Positions 10,401 to 21,415 of a DNA stretch of 64,000 nucleotides are shown one piece after another (position 1 is the first letter of the stretch; each line of letters starts with the position of its first letter). The notes under the pieces were generated by a model. That model was given only the letters and a program-made list of their open reading frames with translations, had not been told where the DNA came from and did not search any database. Source of the DNA: Chionoecetes opilio (lineage: Eukaryota; Arthropoda; Malacostraca; Decapoda; Majidae). The stretch covers positions 133,844 through 197,843 of the forward strand of contig JACEEZ010023399.1 of assembly GCA_016584305.1 (NCBI GenBank), given 5' to 3'. The translations under genes were made by a program, and so were the position numbers.

Positions 10401-10994
10401 CTATGGTTGCCATGGCTACAGCCAGTCTAGGGCAGACCGTGTAAGGGATTGCGACAACTTTTTCATCAGTTTAGTCCATCCTTAATGTAACTTTCCTTAA
10501 TTCTTGTTCCAATGCCATTTTTCTACAATTCAGGTCATTCATATCACTATTTTTTTTTAAATATATGTGCTCTGTCTTCACCTGTACTCTCTTAGGTCAC
10601 CTCACTGTTAGTCCCGGCACCTGACTCAAACATACATTACAGTGTGGCTCTCACTTCTGTGAATGATAGAGGTTTCGTTGATTTCGTTGATTCGTTTCAT
10701 TACCTGGTCTCTTTGCATTTCTGTCAACTTACAATTCTTAACTAGCCTAAATGCCAACACCTCATCTGGTATCATCATTACCTGTTCTTTCATCTTAAAT
10801 ATTTCATATCAAATTCTCTGAAAAAGTCACAAATTGGCAATCTATCACTTCTGACATTCCTCAAAATTTTTATAAGTCATAAATGTTCTTCTTTCAGGTT
10901 CTTTCAAAAAAGCCTCATCCATTTTTTTTTTTTAAAGGATTTCTAGGCCATTTTCTTTCTTTTTATCATCAGTGGACACAGTATATCTCACAAG
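10401..10994. other. unassigned non-coding DNA
   Basis: AT-rich sequence without an ORF, SINE, TIR or tandem array that I can recognise. Confidence 0.4.
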
Positions 10995-11731
10995 TTTGGG
11001 GGAGGATCCACTTATGCAGCTCTCCTAAACAGGGTTGAGTCAAAAGCTTTTTGTCTCATCAACTCCCCTCCTCTGAGTGACTGTCTTCAACCTTTAAATC
11101 ACCGGCACAATGTTGCTTCTCTTGCTATCATTTACCGTTACTTTCGTGCTCACTGCTCTTCTGAACTTGCTAACTGCATGCCTCCCCCACTTCCGCAGCC
11201 TCGCTGCGCAAGACTTTCTACTAATTCTCATTCGTATTCTGTCCATCTTTCTAATGCAAGAGTTAACCCCTTCACATCCAGATTTTTCCTTTGCTATTAA
11301 AAATTGTATGTTGTCAAGCCATAAAATTACGAAAAGTAACTGAATATACCAAATTAGTTAGTCGGCAAGGATACTAAACAGGTCATATCTATAAAACATT
11401 GCTTATATAAACTAAAAATTGTCTAATGGTGGCCAAATTACAATGGAAATTACGTTCTGGGTTTCAAGGGGTTAATCAGTATCTTTACTTTTTCATCCCT
11501 TTCACTGATTATCTCTGGAACTCTCTTCCTGCTTCTATTTTTCCACCTTCCTACAACTTAAATCTTTTCAAGAGAGGAGTGACAAGACACCTCCTGAACT
11601 AAGTTGGCCCACCCCCCTTTCTTTATTCTCTTACTGTCCTCTTTATAGGGATTGGCAACTAAGCGGGCTTTTTGTTACTTCTTTTTTGTTGTTGCTCTTG
11701 GCCAGTCCTTTGTGATGTAAAAAAAAAAAAA
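10995..11731 (+). mobile_element. 5'-truncated Jockey-like LINE tail with poly(A)
   Basis: The plus-strand frame reads GGSTYAALLNRVESKAF from about 11002, then CLQPLNHRHNVASLAIIYRY, HCSSELANCMPPPLPQPR and, after a MITE, LWNSLPASIFPPSYNLNLF, ending at a stop at 11600-11602. This is the C-terminal tail of a LINE reverse transcriptase. A 3' untranslated region and an A-tract at 11719-11731 follow. The RT catalytic region is absent. The family name is from general resemblance only. Confidence 0.7.
11267..11471. mobile_element. 205 bp TTAA-site MITE, copy 1, inside the LINE
   Basis: It is flanked by TTAA at 11263-11266 and 11472-11475, starts CCCCTTCACA and ends AAGGGG. A second copy of exactly the same length lies at 45235-45439. 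The LINE frame reads through if the MITE and one TTAA are ignored, which fixes the boundaries. TTAA target choice suggests mobilisation by a piggyBac-like transposase. Confidence 0.85.
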
Positions 11732-12350
11732 ACTTGATTTGCTACTTCTCTGTCCTTTCGCGGCCTAATAGAGCAGCAGCTTCAGCCTAGATGAGAAGGA
11801 TACCAATATTGGAGTATGTGGACATCTCAGGTGTAGCGTGGGATGTTTTGAAATGGCCGTTTGCCGGGTACCACTGGTTGCGTGTGACCCCTGGGGGCCC
11901 TTAAAGTAGCCCTTTTTTCAGGCTAGCATAGATATTGGAGGTACCACATAAAACCAACTTTACATGGCCAAGTACATCCCCCAGAGTGTAAAATGACCAA
12001 TGCCAGACAAATATCCCGCTGTTTTGGCCCTGCCAGACGGGCCAAAAAGGGCCAAAATTTTGAGCTAGCATAGATATTGAAGATACTGATCGGAACCACT
12101 TTTACATGAATGAGTATATTCCCCAGAGTAGGAAATGACCCATGCCAGACAAATGTTCCTCTGCAATGGTGCCGCCAGAAGCCCTTACAAAATGGATACT
12201 GGGCATGTTTTTGAACACCATATGCAGTTTCAAATGCTTATTTGTATTGGGTTCCAGGGGTGCAAAAATTACCAAAATGTCTAAATTCTCGAAACTGAAT
12301 AGCAAAAAATGTCTTTAAAAAATAAGCGCAATTCAACTCAAAACTGAATA
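11732..12350. repeat. unclassified region with a two-unit 140 bp tandem repeat
   Basis: Units at about 11921-12060 and 12061-12200 share GCTAGCATAGATATTG, then a block ending CCAGAGT, then AATGCCAGACAAAT. No ORF of note. Possibly a satellite fragment or part of an unrecognised element. Confidence 0.5.
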
Positions 12351-12528
12351 GACATAACTATGCAAACATTACACATGAATAATACATATAAATACAGTGG
12401 AAGACAAAGAAGTTGGCGGTGTCTTGCATCCGTCACGCTCTTTGACAAATTTAGTTTAATTCCCTCCCGGCGCTTCCTATGGGGAATGATTGAAAAAAAA
12501 GTTGTCTGGCAACTCACTCACGGCCTAG
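12351..12528. other. unassigned spacer
   Basis: Short AT-rich stretch with no recognisable feature. Confidence 0.3.
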
Positions 12529-12565
12529 ACTTCCTGCTTGTAGTTTTTCAAATCATTAGTAATCA

Positions 12566-12796
12566 ATGGTCAGTGACCAGGACATATTGCATCTTATCGT
12601 CAGTCCCGGCTTGATTCCCCAAAACGTCACCAAAAAATTTCGGGAAAGTGGTTTCGCTCAGTTGGATATGGGGCCTGAGCCACAGTTGACTGCAGACCAG
12701 ATCACCCGTATTCACAGCTTATATAAGATCGGTTTTAGTTCAAAAGAAATTGTGAGGGAGACTGGGTTACTCAACGAAAAGTTGAGCGGTGGGTAA
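12566..12796 (+). pseudogene. Tc1/mariner-type transposase N-terminal fragment (left arm)
   Basis: It reads QLTADQITRIHSLYKIGFSS then KEIVRETGL, a helix-turn-helix of the DNA-binding part of Tc1/mariner transposases. It ends where the inverted repeat stops. It differs from the right arm by a few residues. Confidence 0.6.
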
Positions 12797-12810
12797 AAAA
12801 ATCGCGAGAC

Positions 12811-13247
12811 TTTACGGATGTAACGAGACACGCTCCTTACACACACTGTACCCAGTAACTGTGGGTTCATTGACTTTAATTATCTTGCTATTTTGGTAGG
12901 AGATTTCACTAGCTGTCTTTTGATAATATTCAAAGTTTTCTTTGAAACTTTTTTCTTGCGTCCAGGACGAGACAAGTGCGTTAGACTTTCGGCAGTTGGC
13001 GAGTCTCGTGATTTTTTAAACCACCACTCAACCTTTCGTTGAGTAACCCAGTCTCCCTCACAATTTCTTTTGAACTAAAACCGATCTTATATAAGCTGTG
13101 AATACGGGTGATCTGGTCTGCAGTCAACTGTGGCTCAGGCCCCATATCCAACTGAGCGAAACCACTTTCCCGAAATGTTTTCGTGACGTTTTGGGGAATC
13201 AAGCCGGGACTGATGATAAGAAACAATATGTCCTGGTCACTGACCAT
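12811..13247 (-). pseudogene. Tc1/mariner-type transposase N-terminal fragment (right arm plus spacer)
   Basis: Same N-terminus as the left arm, then with a frame change RWFKKSRDSPTAESL and RPGRKKKVSKKTLNIIK toward 12850, consistent with the second DNA-binding helix-turn-helix. The catalytic domain is missing. A palindromic CGTACGTACGTAC lies just outside the arm at about 13282-13294. Confidence 0.6.
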
Positions 13248-13464
13248 TGATTACTAATGATTTGAAAAACTGCAAGCAGGACGTACGTACGTACAATGTG
13301 ATGTTAAACTGATTTGAGGTTGTGTGTAAGTGATTATAACCCATGAAACAAAATTGGTAGCAAATATCCAGAGTAGTAATTGTGCTATACTAGTAACTCG
13401 ACAAAGAATGAGATTGAGCATTGGGTATACAGTAGGCACACTTGGAACACTAGGTACAATAGGT

Positions 13465-14849
13465 CAGTGTTTTTCAAACTTTTTTCATCGCGATCCAATT
13501 TGATTTTATGCATTACATTCATGACCCTATTATACGTCTGTAGCTGCTTTCTCTTACCGATGTGATTTTTTTTACAATTACATACATACATATGCATATA
13601 AATCTGCATACATATATACATACATACATGCATTTATGTATTCAAAATAATTATCATATGTTTGAGTGTGCCAATGTAAATTTTATCTATTAAAAGTATT
13701 TTTTTTAAATATGTAGAACTTTATGCTACAAATTTATTTGCTAGAAATTTATGCTACAAGCACATATTAATTTGAAGTCTTACCTATACAAAACCCATCG
13801 TCTATCTCATCCCGACACAATACCCCAACTAGTCAACTAACTAGGATACTTATCGTATAGTAGTGTTAGAATTGGCTGTAGGCTTAATTAATACTGCAAT
13901 GTCTTGTTATCCGAAGTGGTCGCCGTGATCGAGGCTGCCCGTGAAGGGCAAAGGTGGAGGGGTTATTGTGGTGGGCGTCAAGTGGTTCATCAAACCATCA
14001 CGGCGCGGTGTTTATAATCACTGATACGTCCAGGAAGCTATTCAGGCTTAATAGACGCAGCACTGATATTCGCTATGTCGATGAGACAAGTCCTATTGTT
14101 TTATCACTTATATGTACAAAATGAACGTATGTACAGTTCTTCTCGTTATAATCAGAGATGTTAATCCCGTGGGGGTTGGAGTGGAACTTATATATACAAG
14201 CACGTATACATTTAGTAAGAGATGTTACTCCGCGAGGGTCTGGAAGTGTACTGAAACTCTGTGGGCCCAGCGGGCAACGGCCACCACAAATTACACGTGT
14301 CACCTTTCGGTAGCAAGCAGGTGGACCGCCACGATTGGTGCAAATTTAAAGGACGGCGGCCCATGAGCAGCCGTTTCAAATTAAGGTGCAAATGCTTAAT
14401 AACCACTGGGAATGTTAATTTATATTATCCCAGTACTTATCATTTACTTAAATTACCTTAATTAATACCCATTACCATTATAATTACATATATACATCCC
14501 TCCGCACCCCCTATGATTAGCGGACAATACCTCCCTCACAAGGGGGGGGGGGGGAACAAAACCACCACTCTACCAATTATTGAGTGGGTGGTTGGTGGAT
14601 AATTTCCACAGAAGTGCTCTGTAAATTGTAACTACGTAAGTAGAGAAAAATAGTATTAATTGATTGACAAGTGAAAATTATGCGTACAAGTCCTGCCTTC
14701 TCCCATCAGCATTCTCTCTCTCTTTCTCTCTCTCTTATTAATGCATTTCACATATTGATTATATAATTATCCGTTTACGATGTGGCGACCCACTGAGCAA
14801 AGGCTTGCGACCCAGTAATGGGTCGCGAACCGTACTTTGAAGAACCCTG
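13465..14849. mobile_element. hAT-superfamily element, 1385 bp, non-autonomous
   Basis: The left end CAGTGTTTTTCAAAC and right end TTTGAAGAACCCTG are imperfect inverted repeats of the Charlie-like type, with GCGATCC / GGTCGCG subterminal motifs. The 8 bp flanks are caataggt (13457-13464) and cattaggt (14850-14857), one mismatch, which matches the 8 bp hAT target duplication. No transposase ORF is visible inside. Alternating ATAC tracts occur at 13570-13640. Confidence 0.8.
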
Positions 14850-16078
14850 CATTAGGTAGTAGGGTAGAGTAATCCAGTAACTGAGTGTGTTCCCACCCAG
14901 TTAGACATGAAGGTAGTAGGTAAATGGTAGTAATAAAATCAAATATATGTCTTGCAGCTCCATACTAATAACACACCAAAAAATTGGATATTGTTTGCAG
15001 ACTGGCGCTAACTACTTTCGACATATTAACCACAAGTTAAACATGCCTAACAAACCAAATGTGCCACGGCATCATACAACTTCACAAATGTCACTTATAA
15101 ATGTAAAGTTGAACGATAGAAATTTCAGGCATTCATTTTGCACATTCCTCGTGTGGCGAGCTTCCTGTCGCTTACTATCTCATTACTGAATATTTTTATA
15201 TAGGATAATACTTTAACATATTATAGATACAATATCTAAAAGTAAGTGATTTTGTTTTGTTAAAAGTGAGGGATCTTTTCCGTATGGTGACCACCACAGA
15301 AACTATTGAAACTATAAGCTATATCTCTCCTATGCAGTTTCTTTATCCTCGTTCCAAATGTGTATTTTTTTTGGTGAAGAAATGGATAATAGAAAGTTAA
15401 AGCCTTTCAAAGTTTATTCTGCCATAAGTTTGTTAAGGAATCAAAGTTGTGTGGAATTGTGAAGAAACAGCCTAAAAATAGCCTAACTTATTGTATAAAA
15501 ATATAAAATAACCTTGACTAGCTTAATTTAATATAGTCTTTACCTAAACTAATTTAATCTAAATTAACCAAACTTAACCTAAAACATAACTATACTTTGT
15601 AGTTTCCAGTGTCATTACTCTTGTTCTGTTAATTATGTGCAATTAAAATAATTTCAGTACTAGTCACCGTGTGAAGGTAATCTGTGTAGGTTTTAAGTCT
15701 CGTTGGAAGTTCATATTTCTGGTCAATACATTTTTTCGGATGAAAAACAGTGGTTCCTAGTTATTACATATCATCTTACTAATATTTATCTGGTGCTCAC
15801 CATGTTTTGCCATGTCTAGTAGGGTGGTCCACCAAAAATATTTTTCTACTTTTATTCCTCCACAAGGTTATTTTTTGTCCATTACCCATAGGTTACAAGC
15901 CTATGAAATTTCATGGCGATAAAACTTAATTTAGAGTCGACCCATCATCTCGCTTCTATCATAGGATTACCGAATATCACAACAGTCCGAGCCATACCCA
16001 CCCCGGACGTTTATCCTACTCTAGTATTTACTGTCCGGCAATCGCCAATATCAACTACCCCGCCGCGGACTTTTACGT
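14850..16078. other. unassigned non-coding DNA
   Basis: AT-rich sequence. No coding exon, TIR pair or SINE is recognisable. From about 15960, TCCGG-rich words begin that recur after the minisatellite (16740-16890), suggesting one element with the array inside it. Confidence 0.4.
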
Positions 16079-16720
16079 CCGCTGAGCATGCTGCCACCTG
16101 GCGGGAGGCAGCAGAAAGTGTTAAATAGTCTCAAGAGACGTTCCTGCACCAGGGGCAGTGGGGGTCAGGGGACTAACTGAGACAGTGCAGGTGAACCGTG
16201 AGTGTCGTGTGCCCAAATGTAAACAATACGACCGCTGAGCATGCTGCCACCTGGCAGGAGGCAGCAGAAAGTGTTCAATAGTCTCAAGAGACATTCCTGC
16301 ACCAGGGGCAGTGGGGGTCAGGGGACTAACGGAGGCAGTGCAGGTGAACCGTGAGTGTCGTGTGCCCAAATGTAAACAATACGACCGCTGAGCATGCTGC
16401 CACCTGGCGGCAGGCAGCAGAAAGGGTTCAATAGTCTCAAGAGACGTTCCTGCACCAGGGACAGTGGGGGTCAGGGGACTAACGGAGGCAGTGCAGGTGA
16501 ACCGTGAGTGTCGTGTGTCCAAATGTAAACATTACGACCGCTGAGCATGCTGCCACCTGGCGGGAGGTAGCAGAAAGTGTTCAATAGTCTCAGAGATGTT
16601 CCTGCACCAGGGGCAGTGGGAGTCAGGGGACTGACGGAGGCGGTGCAGGTGAACCGTGAGTGTCGTGTTCCCAAATGTAAACAATACGACCGCTGAGCAT
16701 GCTGCCACCTGGCAGGAGGT
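16079..16720. repeat. 153 bp minisatellite, about 4.2 units
   Basis: Units start CCGCTGAGCATGCTGCCACC at 16079, 16232, 16385, 16538 and 16690. The period is 153, 153, 153, 152. Because 153 is divisible by three, artificial ORFs run through it on the minus strand. Similarity between units is high, so the amplification looks recent. Confidence 0.9.
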
Positions 16721-17066
16721 GCGGACACTGACCAGGGGTGACAGGAGACGCTCGGACCGCCGGACAACTTTGTCAATTTACGAACAGGACCAGGCATTTC
16801 AACGTTAAAAAAAAAAAAAAAAAAAAAAATGTCCGGGACTCTGACATATCCCCGGACCTCGGATTTTGTCCGGCAAATCCGATATCCGGGAAATTGAGGT
16901 TTGTGTGTACTAAATACATCAATTTTATTTAAATACATTTGTAAATACATTTTACATACACTACCCTCCCGAGTTTCGCGCTTGCTTTCTTCCAGAGGCA
17001 TAGCGTGAAACTCGCGGATCGCGAAACTCGGGTATTGAAAACACTAAAAATGCTTATTTAGTCCGG

Positions 17067-17077
17067 TTTTTTTTTTT

Positions 17078-17157
<80 letters not shown>

Positions 17158-17223
17158 TACAGCGCCGTTAGGCAGTGACCTCCAGGGGTGGGATGGTAGG
17201 CCCTGGAGGTTAACTTGAGGGCT
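17067..17223 (-). mobile_element. SINE family A copy 3 with tail converted to (GT)n
   Basis: On the minus strand this is the 3' part of family A (matching TGACCTCCAGGGGTGGGATG on plus). Its tail is poly(A) (T run 17068-17083) adjoining a pure (GT)n array to about 17156. The array lies between the A-tail and the SINE body, so it grew at the tail junction. Confidence 0.7.
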
Positions 17224-17285
17224 GTGTACCTACCGTATTTTACAGCTTATAAGACTCACTTTTTCCACAAAAAAATATCCTGAAA

Positions 17286-17382
17286 ATGCCCCAAGCCCTG
17301 TCCACCCAGCAGTGAATGGGTACTGGGTGTTAGCCTAGGGTTTGTGATCCGCCTCCCGGGGTGGTGGCTTCGGCCAACACTA
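17286..17382 (+). mobile_element. SINE family B copy 2, partial
   Basis: It matches 5810-5900 (CCTGTCCACCCAGCAGTGAA, then GGTGGCTTCGGCCAACACTA). Head and tail are absent. Confidence 0.65.
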
Positions 17383-17837
17383 CATAGAGAAGAGGAGGGA
17401 GGAGAGGAGCTTGAGATTGAGCTTGAGTTGGGAGTCACCCAGCGGATGCTGTTTTGGTCTGAGTGAGTGAGCTTGACACATATCTTGTCAGCTGATGGTT
17501 GTGTGACAGTGTTATACGGCAATAACACTGTCACAATGCCTTCCTCTCTTCTCTCCTGTCTCCTCCAGTACCACCAGAAACCACAGTACCACACACGTCA
17601 TGGTTAATCACTTATAAAGGAGTATTTTGTAGTAAATAAGTAAGGAATGGCGGGGGTGTAAGGTAAGGTGCTACTTATTTCGAGGTGTTACCTATCTTAT
17701 GTGACACCGGCTGCTCCTGTAGAGAAAAACACAAACAAATGGAAAAAAACAAAGCAAAACTACATACAAGCTATACTAAGCCTATTATAATACTATACTA
17801 AGCAGGAAGGAAGGAAGACGTGTCCCGTACGTCTCTT
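17383..17837. other. unassigned interior of the 16959-18421 element
   Basis: No coding feature. ORFs here overlap and lack domains. Confidence 0.35.
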
Positions 17838-18261
17838 ATGGGAGCAGTAGCAGAGTGGTTAGCGTCAAGATATATGTCAAGCTCGAGCACGAGCTTGACA
17901 GACGACCTACAAAGTGATACTAAGCAAAAAAGATCACAAGAAGAAGTCTCCGAGTGGCGTTCTCGGTGATCTGAGTTCGATCCTTGATGAGGGCTGTAAA
18001 ATCCACTTAAAATCTTTCTCTGCATTGTTGAGTGGCCTAAGAACACCCACACGCTGCCCATTAACTCTAACTTCGATTGCGAGTGCATCGGAGGACACAG
18101 GGGGCGGCATGAGCCTCTAATCACAGGCGTCACTATAGAAATTCTGTCTCCGCCACCACGGGTAAGGGCCAACCCATTACAGCCCTCAAGTTAACCTCCA
18201 GGGCCTACCATCCCACTCCTGGAGGTCACTGCCTAACGGCGCTGTAGGCACACACACACAC

Positions 18262-18327
<66 letters not shown>
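17838..18327 (+). mobile_element. SINE family A copy 4 with internal insertion and long poly(A)
   Basis: The A-box GTAGCAGAGTGGTTAGCGTC at 17846 is followed by a foreign segment of about 75 bp (17867-17942) and then by the SINE again (CTCCGAGTGGCGTTCTCGG, B-box GAGTTCGATCC). The insertion holds a perfect hairpin GTCAAGCTCG / CGAGCTTGAC with loop AGCA (17876-17899). The poly(A) tail is about 65 bases (18263-18327), the longest of this family here, suggesting a young copy. Confidence 0.8.
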
Positions 18328-18328
<1 letters not shown>

Positions 18329-18466
18329 CGAAACTCGGGGATATAATGCGCGAAAGTCGGGATGGTAAGAATTGAGGACTCAGCGCGAAACTCGCATAGC
18401 GTGAAACTCGGGAGGGTAGTGTACACACAAATTTCAACATTCCTTCTCAGGCCAAAATTTCCTTAA

Positions 18467-19178
18467 AGTAATCGTCCAGACCATTTCATCATTCCTGATT
18501 TGATGTAGTTAGAGTATAGCCATTATCGAGTGTATCAACAATATGTTGTCACTTCTTGCATCCAGTCAGCCGTTTTTTAATAATCCGCAATCAAAATCTG
18601 TAAATTCCCCGAGCTTCGAAAACGCTCATGGCAACTGGCAGACGATGCGCCACGGCTCGGTGACATAGCAAAAGGGAGGCTCCTCTTCCCGCGCTGCTGT
18701 GTGCGTGTGTAGTAGTGTGTGTGTGTGTGTGTAGTAGTGTTTGTGTGTGTGTGTAGTAGTGTTTGTTTGTGTGTGTGTGTGTGCGTAGTAGTGTTTGTGT
18801 GTGTGTGTGTGGCGTAGTAGTGTTTGTGTGTGTGTGTGTGCGTAGTAGTGTTTGTGTGTGTGTGTGTGCGTAGTAGTGTTTGTGTGTGTGTGTGTGCGTA
18901 GTAGTGTTTGTGTGTGTGTGTGCGTAGTAGTGTTTGTGTGTGTGTGTGTGCGTAGTAGTGTTTGTGTGTGTGTGTGTAGTAGTAGTGTGGGTGTATAGTG
19001 TTTTGTGTGTGTGTAGTAGTTGTGTGTGTGTGTAGTAGTGTTTGTGTGTGTGTGTAGTAGTGTTTGTGTGTGTGTGTAGTAGTGTTTGTGGGTGTGTGTA
19101 GTAGTGTTTGTGTGGTGTGTGTGGTAGTGTTGGGTTGGTGTGGTGTGTGTAGTAGTGTTTGGTGTGTGTGTGTGTAGT

Positions 19179-19213
<35 letters not shown>

Positions 19214-20085
19214 TAGTGTGTTTGTGGTGTGTGTGTAGTAGTGTTTGTGTGTGTGTGTGTGTGTGTAGTAGTGTGTGTGTGTGTGTGTGTGTAGTAGTGT
19301 TTGTGTGTGTGTGTGTAGTGTTTGTGTGTGTGTGTGTGTAGTAGTGTTGTGTGTGTGTGTGTGTGTAGTAGTGTTTGTGTGTGTGTGTGTGTAGTAGTGT
19401 TTGTGTGTGTGTGTGTAGTAGTGTTTGTGTGTGTGTAGTAGTGTTTGTGTGTGTGTAGTAGTGTTTGTGTGTGTGTGTGTGTGTGTAGTAGTGTTTGTGT
19501 GTGTGTAGTAATGTTTGTGTGTGTGTGTGTGTGTGTGTAGTAGTGTTTGTGTGTGTGTTTGTAGTAGTGATTGTGTGTGTGTAGTAGTGTTTGTGTGTGT
19601 GTAATAGTGTTTGTGTGTGTGTGTGTAGTAGTGTTGAACCTCAGCAGGCTCCGCTAACACCTGTTCATCCACCTCGTACTCTGGCTCAAACATATAGGGT
19701 TGGGCTCCCATCACAATCTGGTTCGTTTTCCTCATATACGCGAGCAGCGTCATTTAGTTCGGTCTCAGATTAAGCATCGTACTCTAGATCTATCACAGCG
19801 ACAGATTCACTGTCTGATACCGAAGTACAATCGCTCATCATAACATTTGCCGACAGGTCTCACAGAGGCAGACGAGTGTTGTTTACATTGGAGCGTCCCT
19901 TTTGTGATGTAATCAATAACATGCGTAGCCCTGTTGGAGGGAAGAAATTTTTTTCGCGCACTTTTTACAAAAGTCGTATTTTTACGGAAATAAGGCCTGG
20001 AAATCAATTATTTATGGTGGATTAAGTGTTTTGAATGTACATTCAACATAATTAGGCAAAAAAAAATTGGGTCTGGACGATTACT
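18467..20085. mobile_element. TTAA-site DNA element copy 1, filled by a GT minisatellite
   Basis: TTAA flanks at 18463-18466 and 20086-20089. The ends AGTAATCGTCCAGACC and GGTCTGGACGATTACT are inverted repeats. Subterminal sequence matches the copy at 25691-26995 in inverted orientation. About 940 bp of the interior is a GT-rich minisatellite. No transposase. Superfamily piggyBac or Kolobok by target site only. Confidence 0.85.
18700..19640. repeat. GT-rich minisatellite (GTAGTAGTGTTTGTGTGT units)
   Basis: More than thirty irregular units of 20-35 bp, each GTAGTAGTGTTT followed by (GT)n of variable length. The minus-strand ORF of repeating Thr-His is an artefact of this array. Confidence 0.95.
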
Positions 20086-20149
20086 TTAAAATAAGGAAAT
20101 TTCCTTGAAAGTGGAAACACTGGTTCACTGTAACATCAGGGTTGCCAGA

Positions 20150-20338
20150 TAGTTGGGCGGGTTTTGGCCAAATTAACAGATCAAAAAGTATTTACATTTA
20201 TATATTTTGAGTATTTAAAAACAATGTATTTAAACACTCATTAAAGTATCTAAATACTGTATTTAAATACATGAAAACCAATGTATTTATTAATACAGTT
20301 CTAAATACACAAATGTATTTAAATACTGCCCAGCTCTG
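20150..20338. mobile_element. hAT-like element end (AGCTGGGCAGTATT type)
   Basis: The right end is AATACTGCCCAGCTCTG (20322-20338), a hAT-type terminus. The interior has many ATTTAAATAC words also present at 16900-16950, so both could be parts of one hAT split by the elements at 16959-18421 and 18467-20085. The left terminus is not identified. Confidence 0.45.
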
Positions 20339-21415
20339 CCATAGGTGTACAAGTTTTCATTGCTAAAACAAACACAGCGAGCATGCGGCCGGAGTATAGC
20401 TCACGCTGGGTCCTTTCATTTTCATTTCTCTCCCTTATCCCGCCATCTGCCCAGGTCCGCATCATAACACAACTAACTGCTGGGGTCTGTGCAGACAGTA
20501 TCTCAGAATAAATGCCAAAATATTTGATAGCAGGGGACAAAAAAAATAGTTTCCCATTATGATCCATGAATATATTTTTGAGTGAGCATGATATTTAAGA
20601 TGATCTACCACATTTGGTGGGTGTGCAGCACACAACTAGCACACCCTGGATATACGCCTCTGATACGCCTCTGTTTGTAGTTAATCCCATGTTGGATTTA
20701 TACACAGTGATTTCCTGTATCATAATGAAAGTGACATGCTGTAATAATAAACTTTATTTATATTAATTATGGTTAAATGGGTGACTTATTTCATTCAAGA
20801 GATTTTTTTTTTAATGATTTCAAGTATATTTAATGTAACTTTTTCTCCCACAGATTCTGAAAAGCAAAGAAATCTTCTGTTTCCTTGTAGGAAGAATGGT
20901 TTGTATATATTATACATCATAATTGGCCACAACAAGTAGTCCGTTTTTGTCTAGTAACTATTATTCAGAGATAACATTCTGGCTCAAAATAACAAAATAA
21001 CATTCAACTAACATTCTGGCTCAAAATATAGCAACAAGTTTTTTTTTCATGCCAACTTTTGATTGAGATATATTCTGTTTTCTTTTCAGCAGTATGTATG
21101 TCATTGTATGAGCATCCCATGTATCCTTTTATGACACAATCACCCTAACTGAAAGTCACCTATGTGTTTGATGGAGGTGCTTTGTTTGTCTTTAATATTT
21201 GCATTTTGAAAATGTGAAGGCTTTTAAGATGTTGCTTAGTAGTTATCCAAACTTGTTGTTCCTCCAGTCACCATAATTCTCTAAATTCTGCCAAAAAAGC
21301 CCATCATATATACCAGACTTATTTATACCATTTCATAATGACCTTGATGACAATGACAGCAACCTCAGAAATACAAATATCACACTGACATTTCCCACTT
21401 ATTGATGGTCACCAG
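20339..21415. other. unassigned, probable intronic DNA
   Basis: AT-rich. One good 3' splice-site-like sequence (tctcccacag at about 20844-20853) has no convincing exon after it. Otherwise nothing recognisable. Confidence 0.35.

Larger units (their letters stand above)
12529..13282. mobile_element. Tc1/mariner-like transposase N-terminus in inverted duplicate
   Basis: Arms of about 285 bp (12529-12818 and 12998-13282) are near-identical in inverted orientation around a spacer of about 180 bp. Each arm encodes the same helix-turn-helix start. The spacer, read on the minus strand, continues the transposase (RPGRKKKVSKKTLNIIK, then a second helix-turn-helix-like stretch). The right arm plus spacer is therefore the longer original, and the left arm is a fold-back copy. 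No catalytic DDE/D domain is present. Confidence 0.7.
16959..18421. mobile_element. Tigger/pogo-like element with TA target, CACTACCCTCCCGAG termini
   Basis: The left end CACTACCCTCCCGAGTTTCG is mirrored at the right end (..CTCGGGAGGGTAGTG, 18407-18421). TA flanks both sides (16957-16958 and 18422-18423). Repeated GCGAAACTCG words occur near both ends. A related end sits at 35543. Three SINE segments are nested inside. No transposase is seen. Confidence 0.75.

Noticed and set aside
16079..16720. Direct repeats resembling a CRISPR array
   Set aside because: Units are contiguous 153 bp tandem copies without unique spacers, and the DNA is eukaryotic.
18626..19753. Long minus-strand ORF with repeating Thr-His-Thr
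   Set aside because: It is a by-product of the GT minisatellite; there is no start context, domain or conservation signal, and other frames are open too.
15886..20345. 8 bp match ccataggt at 15886 and after the hAT end at 20338
   Set aside because: No hAT terminus follows the left word, so it is probably chance.
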